Assembly (NCBI GenBank): GCA_036847245.1
Contig: DAIUAL010000086.1
Coordinates: forward strand, 1-12,826
DNA length: 12,826 nucleotides
Origin: UBA4661 sp002405405
GTDB taxonomy: Bacteria > Bacteroidota > Ignavibacteria > Kapaibacteriales > UBA4661
Direction of reading: 5' to 3'
Shown in pieces: positions 7,244-12,826 of the stretch. Position 1 is the first letter of the stretch; the number at the start of each line of letters is the position of its first letter. Below the pieces are notes generated by a model. That model saw nothing but the letters and a program-made list of their open reading frames with translations, did no database searches and was not told the DNA's origin. The translations under genes and the position numbers were made by a program.

Positions 7244-8305
7244 ATGACAGCAAATACTATTCCTTTTCTCGTTCAAAAAGCATATCAACATTGGGATAAT
7301 GCAGAGATTGTCGGCACTATTGGTGTTGAAATGGAATCACGTTCACGATTGCCGCTTGCTCGAACACTTCTGGGTCGTGCATTAGAATTAGATCCTATAA
7401 GTCATCCTGAGTGGTATGCGAATTATGCCTTTGCGCACTTTCGTGATGTTGGTAATCTTTCGAGCGATGGCGAACGCATTTTTGTTGATGGTATCGAAGA
7501 GACAGATTCCGATTTTTTGAAAGCATCGTATTTGATGATTCAAGAAGCTGAAGAAGTTGCCCAGCGTATTATCGAAGATATTGAGCATTCCCAAGACCTA
7601 TCAGTACAATTTGCGTTTGGGTACGCGCTTATGTGGCGTGGTGAGCAAGAACGTGCATGGAATGTTTTGTCAAAAGCGATTGCTAATCTTGGTGAAGGTG
7701 CAACACCGTTAGGTTTGGATTTGTATTGTGCTTCGATGAATTGGATGCGTGGGCAGGGTGGTCGTATTAATATGCACACCGAATGTTTGCCATATTTGGC
7801 ACGACTGATTGTTCATGCTCCGAATGTGTACAATTATCGTGGGTTGAAAGTTCAGATGTTTCAAGTCTTACAAGATTATGTTTCGGTACGTGACACCGCG
7901 CTCGAAACACTAGCAATTTTTCCTGATGAAGAAACAACGATGTATGCGTTAGCAATGGCGTATCACCGCTTAGGTGATGATGATAATGCTATTGCTTGGT
8001 ATAATCGTGCCATTGGTGCAAAGCCAAGTTTTGCGCGTGCGAGAGTTCAGCTTGGCAAAATTTATGAACAACGCAAACAACTCGATTTGGCAGAACATGT
8101 TTTTCGTGAAATTGCTACGGCATTTCCTGAATATCAAATGGGCAAAATCGATACGGCGTATTTCTTGCATCGTATTGGAAAGTATGATGAAGCAAAGGCA
8201 TTATTTCGATTTGGCTATGATCGTATCAAGCCTTTTGAGCGAGCTACTGTGGTGAATCATCCAGAAGGTAAAGTACTGTTTGAAGCCATGAAGTTGCGTC
8301 ATTAA
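7244..8305 (+). CDS. Tetratricopeptide-repeat protein of unknown function
   Basis: A 353-residue soluble protein with no signal peptide and no membrane segment, largely helical. TPR-like repeats are clearest in the C-terminal part: about 230-263 (YALAMAYHRLGDDDNAIAWY), 265-297 (ARVQLGKIYEQRKQLDLAEH) and 299-330 (DTAYFLHRIGKYDEAKALF). A degenerate repeat lies near 36-65 (ARTLLGRALELDP) and another near 122-147 (GYALMWRGEQERAWNVLSKAI). TPR arrays bind protein partners, and no catalytic domain is seen. It starts 27 bases after rmlA with no terminator between, so the two are probably co-transcribed, but the sequence gives no reason to tie it to sugar-nucleotide synthesis. The ATG at 7244 is the first in the frame after the rmlA stop; there is no Shine-Dalgarno. 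I do not recognise a named family. Confidence 0.85.
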   Translation: MTANTIPFLVQKAYQHWDNAEIVGTIGVEMESRSRLPLARTLLGRALELDPISHPEWYANYAFAHFRDVGNLSSDGERIFVDGIEETDSDFLKASYLMIQEAEEVAQRIIEDIEHSQDLSVQFAFGYALMWRGEQERAWNVLSKAIANLGEGATPLGLDLYCASMNWMRGQGGRINMHTECLPYLARLIVHAPNVYNYRGLKVQMFQVLQDYVSVRDTALETLAIFPDEETTMYALAMAYHRLGDDDNAIAWYNRAIGAKPSFARARVQLGKIYEQRKQLDLAEHVFREIATAFPEYQMGKIDTAYFLHRIGKYDEAKALFRFGYDRIKPFERATVVNHPEGKVLFEAMKLRH

Positions 8306-8344
8306 TCCGCATAATAGTATTGTTATTATTTCACTGTATATTTC

Positions 8345-8770
8345 ATGGTAGATTTTCATGAACTCGAACGCGAAGAAATTCGCACACTACTTCAAGAAGC
8401 AAAAACTATTGCGATTGTTGGAGCATCTACCAATCCGATGCGCACAAGTTATGATATCATGCAAGTTTTGATACAACGTGGCTATACATGTATTCCTGTA
8501 AATCCTCTCTATGATGAGGTCTTAGGGCAGAAGTGCTATGCTTCACTTGTTGATATTCCTGTGCCGATCGATATTGTTGACATTTTTCGGAAAGTAGAAG
8601 ATATTCCACCGGTTGTCGAAGAAGCTATCGCTGTCAAAGCAAAAGCAGTATGGATGCAGTTGAATCTGCGCGATGATGTTTCTGCTGAAAAGGCATATCA
8701 TGCTGGATTGCAAGTTGTGCAAGACCGCTGTATCATGGTCGAACATAGCTTGTTGATTGGCAAGCACTAA
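8345..8770 (+). CDS. CoA-binding domain protein (YccU-like)
   Basis: A 141-residue single-domain protein with the Rossmann-like CoA-binding fold, related to the CoA-binding part of succinyl-CoA synthetase alpha. Typical features are IAIVGASTNPMRTSYDIMQ (22-40), PVNPLYDEVLGQKCYASL (51-68), the IDIVDIFRKVEDIPPVVEEA block (75-94), AKAVWMQL (99-106), and the closing DRCIMVEHS (127-135). The length and motif order agree with the YccU family, whose members bind CoA; their cellular job is not established. It lies 39 bases after the TPR gene with no terminator, so it may be the third gene of the rmlA transcript. The 42-base gap before mod has no evident terminator or promoter. Confidence 0.9.
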   Translation: MVDFHELEREEIRTLLQEAKTIAIVGASTNPMRTSYDIMQVLIQRGYTCIPVNPLYDEVLGQKCYASLVDIPVPIDIVDIFRKVEDIPPVVEEAIAVKAKAVWMQLNLRDDVSAEKAYHAGLQVVQDRCIMVEHSLLIGKH

Positions 8771-8812
8771 CTCAGTCGAATCTTATACCTCATTGCTACA
8801 TAACCGAATACT

Positions 8813-10441
8813 ATGCCTACACTCCAGTTCAAAGGGAAAACATTTGTGCAAAACCACCATTTGGCGGTGAAGTATCATCAATTAGTGCCAAACAAAGAAT
8901 TGAGTGTAACCGATACAGTGTCTTTGCATGATAACTTGATTATCCATGGCGACAATCTCAAAGCACTCAAAGCCCTGCTCCCAACATACGCGGGCAAAGT
9001 AAAGTGCATTTACATAGACCCGCCCTACAATACTGGCAATGAGAATTGGGTCTATAACGACAATGTCAATAGCCCTATGATAAAAGAATGGTTGGGCAGT
9101 GTCGTTGATAGAGAGGATATGACACGTCATGATAAATGGCTCTGTATGATGATGCCGCGATTGAAATTGCTTCGGGAATTATTGAGTGAGGATGGTGTTA
9201 TTTTTATTTCGATTGATGATAACGAACAACACAATCTGCGATGTTTGTTAGATGAAGTTTTTGGTCAAGAGAATTTTATTCAAAATATTATTTGGCAGAA
9301 AAAATATAGCCCTCAAAATGATGCTAAGTATTTTTCAGACATGCACGACTTTGTTATTTGTTACGCCAAGAATAAAATTGAAAGTGAGCAAAAATTCGGA
9401 TGGGAGCGAAATTTATTAGAAAGAACAGAAGAAATGAATGACCGATATTCAAACCCTGATAACGATAAAAGGGGAAATTGGAAATCATCTGATTTTAGCG
9501 TAAAAACCTACTCAAAAGAATATGACTATCCAATTACATTGCCAAGTGGTAGAGTCGTAAATCCACCAAGAGGAAGAAGTTGGAGTACTTCAAAAGAAAA
9601 TTTTGAAAAACTTATTGTTGATAACAGGATTTGGTTTGGTGAAAATGGTAACAATATCCCCTCTGTTAAGAAATTTCTTACGGAAGTGAAGCAAGGTGTA
9701 GTGCCTATTTCAATTTGGTTTTACCAAGATGTTGGCCACAACCAAGCGTCAAAGCAAGAACTCAATGAGATGTTTGATGATGTTGGTTTGTCATTTGCCA
9801 CACCAAAACCCTTACGATTATTAAAAAGAATTATCCAAATCGCTACAAATGAAAACGACATCATTCTCGACAGCTTTGCAGGATCGGGTACTACTGCCCA
9901 TGCAGTATTAGCGCTCAACAAAGAAGATGGTGGCAACATAAAATTTATCATGGTCGAGCAAGAAGAGTATTCTGATAGTATAACAGCCGAAAGAGTTCGC
10001 AGAGTTATACAAGGCATACCACCTGCTACAAATGACGCACTCAAAAAAGGAACGGGCGGCTCATTCTGTTATTTTGAATTGGGCGAAACTATTGAAATGG
10101 AAAATCTGCTGAGAGGCGAGAATCTCCCGTCATTTACAGAGTTTGCGCGATATTTATTTTACACTGCCACAGGTGAAGAGTTCAATGAAAGTGCCATGAA
10201 CGAAGCAACGGGTTTTATTGGCGAAAGTAAAACCTATGAAGTGTATTTGATATACAATCCTGATATCGAGTGGCTCAAGCGGAATGCTTTAACGTTGGAG
10301 CGGTGCCAGCATTTACCACCATTCACATCAAAACAACGCTTAGTATTTGCTCCATGCAAATATGTCGATGATATTATTTGTTTGGAATATCGTTTTGATT
10401 TTTGCCAATTACCTTACGAAATTTATAGAATCCAAAAATGA
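8813..10441 (+). CDS. mod: Type III restriction-modification DNA methyltransferase Mod
   Basis: Mod recognises an asymmetric site and methylates adenine N6 on one strand; it also supplies site recognition to Res. The 542 residues show the beta-class order: catalytic motif IV DPPYNTG (69-75) comes before the SAM-binding motif I DSFAGSGTT (353-361), with the target-recognition region between (about 160-330). The N-terminus (LQFKGKTFVQNHHL, DNLIIHGDNLKALKALLP) and WLCMMMPRLKLLRELLSEDG (109-128) are typical of a widespread Mod family. The part encoding the target-recognition region is noticeably more AT-rich (about 33% G+C by hand count over 9301-9660, against about 44% over 8941-9180), and 6 of 8 arginines there use AGA/AGG, which suggests domain replacement. 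No simple sequence repeat for phase variation is visible. The stop overlaps the Res start (ATGA), indicating translational coupling. Confidence 0.95.
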   Translation: MPTLQFKGKTFVQNHHLAVKYHQLVPNKELSVTDTVSLHDNLIIHGDNLKALKALLPTYAGKVKCIYIDPPYNTGNENWVYNDNVNSPMIKEWLGSVVDREDMTRHDKWLCMMMPRLKLLRELLSEDGVIFISIDDNEQHNLRCLLDEVFGQENFIQNIIWQKKYSPQNDAKYFSDMHDFVICYAKNKIESEQKFGWERNLLERTEEMNDRYSNPDNDKRGNWKSSDFSVKTYSKEYDYPITLPSGRVVNPPRGRSWSTSKENFEKLIVDNRIWFGENGNNIPSVKKFLTEVKQGVVPISIWFYQDVGHNQASKQELNEMFDDVGLSFATPKPLRLLKRIIQIATNENDIILDSFAGSGTTAHAVLALNKEDGGNIKFIMVEQEEYSDSITAERVRRVIQGIPPATNDALKKGTGGSFCYFELGETIEMENLLRGENLPSFTEFARYLFYTATGEEFNESAMNEATGFIGESKTYEVYLIYNPDIEWLKRNALTLERCQHLPPFTSKQRLVFAPCKYVDDIICLEYRFDFCQLPYEIYRIQK

Positions 10442-12826
10442 GACTAAAGCATTATCAGGAGAAGGTTTTACAAGAACTCAAAGCATATTTGAGTGCTTTG
10501 GCTGAGTTTAAAGCGAAATACGAAAAGGTACTTGACTTTGATAGAGACGTAGCGAAAGACTATAACTTTCCAAAACGAGCATATGAACAAGCCACAGGTA
10601 AGGTGATCTACCATTCTAAAACGAATGGTTTGGGAGAACCGTTGCCGGACATTTATTTGAAAGTACCCACAGGCGGTGGCAAGACTGTGTTAGCATGTCA
10701 TGCTATTGACAGTATTCAGAAAATATTTCTTAAAAGACAAACAGGGTTGGTGCTGTGGGTTGTTCCATCGACGCAAATTTATCGTCAAACGATTGGAGCA
10801 CTCAAAAATAGAGAGCATCCATATAGGCAGATATTGGATATTTCAAGCGGTGGCAGAACTCTTATCAGAGAGAAAAATGAGAAGTTTAACCGTTTAGATA
10901 TTGACGAACACTTGGTTGTCCTCATGCTCATGTTGCCTGCTGCAAATCGTCAAAATAGAGATACGCTCAAACTCTTTATGGATCATGGCGGATTTACGGA
11001 TTTTTTTCCAAGAGAAGATGATTTTGAGGGACATAAAAAATTAAAAGAGCTTATCCCAAATTTGGATTGCTTTACAAGTGAAATGGAGGTGTTTGGTACA
11101 CAAATCAAAACATCGCTTGGCAATACATTGAAAGTCTTGCGCCCGCTTGTGATTATTGACGAAGGGCATACTGCATACGGAGAGTTAGCAAGAAATACAG
11201 TGAGAAATTTTAACCCTGCATTTGTTTTAGAATTATCCGCAACGCCACCGCCGAATAGCAATGAATTAGTCAAAATCACCGGGCGCGAACTGCATGAAGA
11301 AGAGATGATAAAGTTGGATATTCATCTTATCAACAAAACGAGTGTAGACTGGCAGGATACATTATTAGCAAGTTTAGAAAAGCGCAATGAATTAGAACAA
11401 AAAGCTAAAGAATACGAAGGAAATACCGGTGAGTATATTCGCCCGATTTGCTTGATACAGGTAGAGAGAACAGGACGAGATCAGCGAGGCAACACATTTA
11501 TTCATGCAGAAGATGCCAAAGAATATCTGATAAAAAAGTGCAATGTACCAGAGCATCATATTGCCATCAAGTCCAGTGATAGAGATGATATCGAAGGAAT
11601 AAATCTCTTTGCTCAAGATTGTGATATACGGTACATTATTACCAAGCAAGCATTGCAAGAAGGATGGGATTGCTCATTTGCATACATTCTTACCATACTC
11701 ACCAACCCAACATCTTCGACAGGCATTACGCAGTTGGTGGGGCGTATTTTACGACAGCCATTTGCACGAAAAACAAATATTCAAGCATTAGATGAGTGTT
11801 ATGTTTATACTTTTCGACAAAACGCAAGTACGTTGGTGCAGAGTATAAAGTCGGGATTAGAAAATGAAGGTTTGGGCGATATTGCCGGAAGAATTGTTAG
11901 CGATGAACTCGGTATTGACGCAGTTGGTCTTAAAGAGAGAGAAATAACGTACAGACAAAATTTTAAAAAATTTGAGGGTAAAATTTATCTGCCAAAATTT
12001 GTTGTACAAGAAAAAGAGCAATGGCGCGATGTGAATTTTGAAATGGATATTTTATGTTCAATTGATTGGGAAAGTATCAATCTCAATGAACTCAATGATC
12101 TTGTGTTGCATCATAAAGCGAACAAGGAGCAAGAAATTGTATTAGGGCTTAGCAATGAAGAGCAAGAATTATTGAAAACAAGCTATGGTGCCGAAAAGTC
12201 AGGTACATTAGAAATTGATGAAGTATTTCTGACGAGGCAAATTGCTGATATTGTTCCTAATCCTTGGTATTGCTTTGAACTTGGCAAACAAGCTATAGAA
12301 CTGCTATTAAAAAAACATGATCGTCAAATCGTCGCTGAAAATTTTGTTTTTATCATCGAAGAACTCAAAAAAATTATTGAAAAAGAGCGTAATCGCCTAG
12401 CAGAGCAAGTTTTCAGGCAAATGATAGAAGAGAAGAAACTTTGTTTTTTTCTTCTTACAGGCAAAGGTGGTTTTGTACTGCCATCAAGAATAAAGGTAAA
12501 GAGCAATAGGCAGTTAGTGCGTAATGACAATACGCCACTTCAAAAATCGTTGTTCGATTATGTTGCAGAAGAAAATATCAATGACCTTGAAAAATCAGTT
12601 GCTATTTACTTAGACGAACAAGAAAAACTCTTGTGGTGGTATCGCAATATGAGTCGACAAGATTATCATATTCAAGGTTGGAAGCGTGGCAAAATTTATC
12701 CTGACTTCGTAGTAGCAGATACAGTAGAACAGAATAACGACTACGGAACAGTCTTTGTTGTGGAGACAAAAGGAATTCACCTAAAAAATGAGGACACCAA
12801 GTATAAACAGGATGTCTTCGCCTTAT
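10438..12826 (+). CDS. res: Type III restriction enzyme Res subunit, 3'-truncated by window edge
   Basis: Res is the ATP-dependent translocating and cleaving subunit that works with Mod. The frame starts at the ATG overlapping the mod stop and stays open for 796 codons to the window end, so the protein is incomplete only because the window stops. SF2 helicase motifs appear in order: Walker A VPTGGGKT (76-83), motif II DEGH (241-244, a variant of DEAH), motif III SATP (267-270), a motif V region QEGWDC (407-412), and motif VI QLVGRILRQ (432-440). The C-terminal part carries a PD-ExK endonuclease signature: PD at 755-756 in KIYPDFVV, and E776-T-K778 in VVETKG. The subunit therefore looks intact as far as it can be seen. 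Arginine codons are about half AGA/AGG, unlike asnB or the YceI gene. A related SF2 nuclease is unlikely given the adjacent Mod. Confidence 0.95.
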   Translation, partial: MRLKHYQEKVLQELKAYLSALAEFKAKYEKVLDFDRDVAKDYNFPKRAYEQATGKVIYHSKTNGLGEPLPDIYLKVPTGGGKTVLACHAIDSIQKIFLKRQTGLVLWVVPSTQIYRQTIGALKNREHPYRQILDISSGGRTLIREKNEKFNRLDIDEHLVVLMLMLPAANRQNRDTLKLFMDHGGFTDFFPREDDFEGHKKLKELIPNLDCFTSEMEVFGTQIKTSLGNTLKVLRPLVIIDEGHTAYGELARNTVRNFNPAFVLELSATPPPNSNELVKITGRELHEEEMIKLDIHLINKTSVDWQDTLLASLEKRNELEQKAKEYEGNTGEYIRPICLIQVERTGRDQRGNTFIHAEDAKEYLIKKCNVPEHHIAIKSSDRDDIEGINLFAQDCDIRYIITKQALQEGWDCSFAYILTILTNPTSSTGITQLVGRILRQPFARKTNIQALDECYVYTFRQNASTLVQSIKSGLENEGLGDIAGRIVSDELGIDAVGLKEREITYRQNFKKFEGKIYLPKFVVQEKEQWRDVNFEMDILCSIDWESINLNELNDLVLHHKANKEQEIVLGLSNEEQELLKTSYGAEKSGTLEIDEVFLTRQIADIVPNPWYCFELGKQAIELLLKKHDRQIVAENFVFIIEELKKIIEKERNRLAEQVFRQMIEEKKLCFFLLTGKGGFVLPSRIKVKSNRQLVRNDNTPLQKSLFDYVAEENINDLEKSVAIYLDEQEKLLWWYRNMSRQDYHIQGWKRGKIYPDFVVADTVEQNNDYGTVFVVETKGIHLKNEDTKYKQDVFAL

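Noticed and set aside
8306..8344. AT-only inverted repeat TAATA...TATTA between the TPR and YccU-like genes
   Set aside because: Five A/T pairs in an AT-rich gap are expected by chance, and there is no T tract, so it is not called a terminator or operator.
8813..10441. Phase-variable mod gene
   Set aside because: Many type III mod genes switch through tetra- or pentanucleotide repeats or homopolymer tracts. None long enough is visible in this gene or in the 42 bases before it.
10700..11791. Short + and - open frames within 10.7-11.8 kb as separate genes
   Set aside because: They are shadows of the long Res frame, which carries all helicase motifs in order and stays open to the window end.
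1..12826. CRISPR array, IS element, tRNA or attachment site
   Set aside because: No spaced direct repeats, transposase, tRNA-like cloverleaf or terminal repeats were found on reading either strand.

Overview
The window is ordinary, densely packed bacterial chromosome. Every gene is on the + strand, intergenic gaps are 0-170 bp, and there is no tRNA, rRNA, IS element, integrase or CRISPR array. Several signs point to the Bacteroidota/Chlorobiota (FCB) group. Most starts lack a clear Shine-Dalgarno, the Gram-negative lipoprotein enzyme Lnt is present, and three intergenic regions carry an exact match to the Bacteroidota -7 promoter element TAnnTTTG (upstream of asnB, the YceI gene and rmlA). 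The lineage call is inference from family resemblance and promoter style, not from a marker gene.

Layout. (1) 1-1634: apolipoprotein N-acyltransferase (lnt), cut at its 5' end by the window edge, with its catalytic E, K and C visible. (2) 1748-3364: a class I SAM methyltransferase with a C-terminal regulatory region. (3) 3502-5427: glutamine-hydrolysing asparagine synthetase (asnB). (4) 5584-6180: an exported YceI-family protein with a good Shine-Dalgarno, followed by a strong rho-independent terminator at 6209-6246. (5) 6350-7216: glucose-1-phosphate thymidylyltransferase (rmlA), followed closely by a TPR-repeat protein (7244-8305) and a small CoA-binding (YccU-like) protein (8345-8770). (6) 8813-12826: a type III restriction-modification locus. 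The beta-class modification methyltransferase Mod overlaps the start of the Res subunit by ATGA. Res runs off the window's 3' end, but its helicase motifs and its PD-ExK nuclease motif are already visible.

How the genes relate. Upstream of 8.8 kb they are housekeeping or envelope functions: lipoprotein acylation, a nucleotide-sugar precursor, and an amidotransferase often recruited to surface-polysaccharide biosynthesis. They do not form one pathway. The R-M pair is a self-contained accessory module. It uses far more AGA/AGG arginine codons than its neighbours, and the target-recognition part of Mod is clearly more AT-rich (about 33% G+C against about 44% in the N-terminal part, counted by hand), which suggests horizontal acquisition and specificity-domain replacement.

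I see no convincing undescribed system. The most interesting non-coding feature is the 5473-5549 region before the YceI gene. There a 14-bp perfect palindrome fills the spacer between a -33-like TTTG and a -7-like TATTTTTG, and a second related dyad lies 50 bp downstream.
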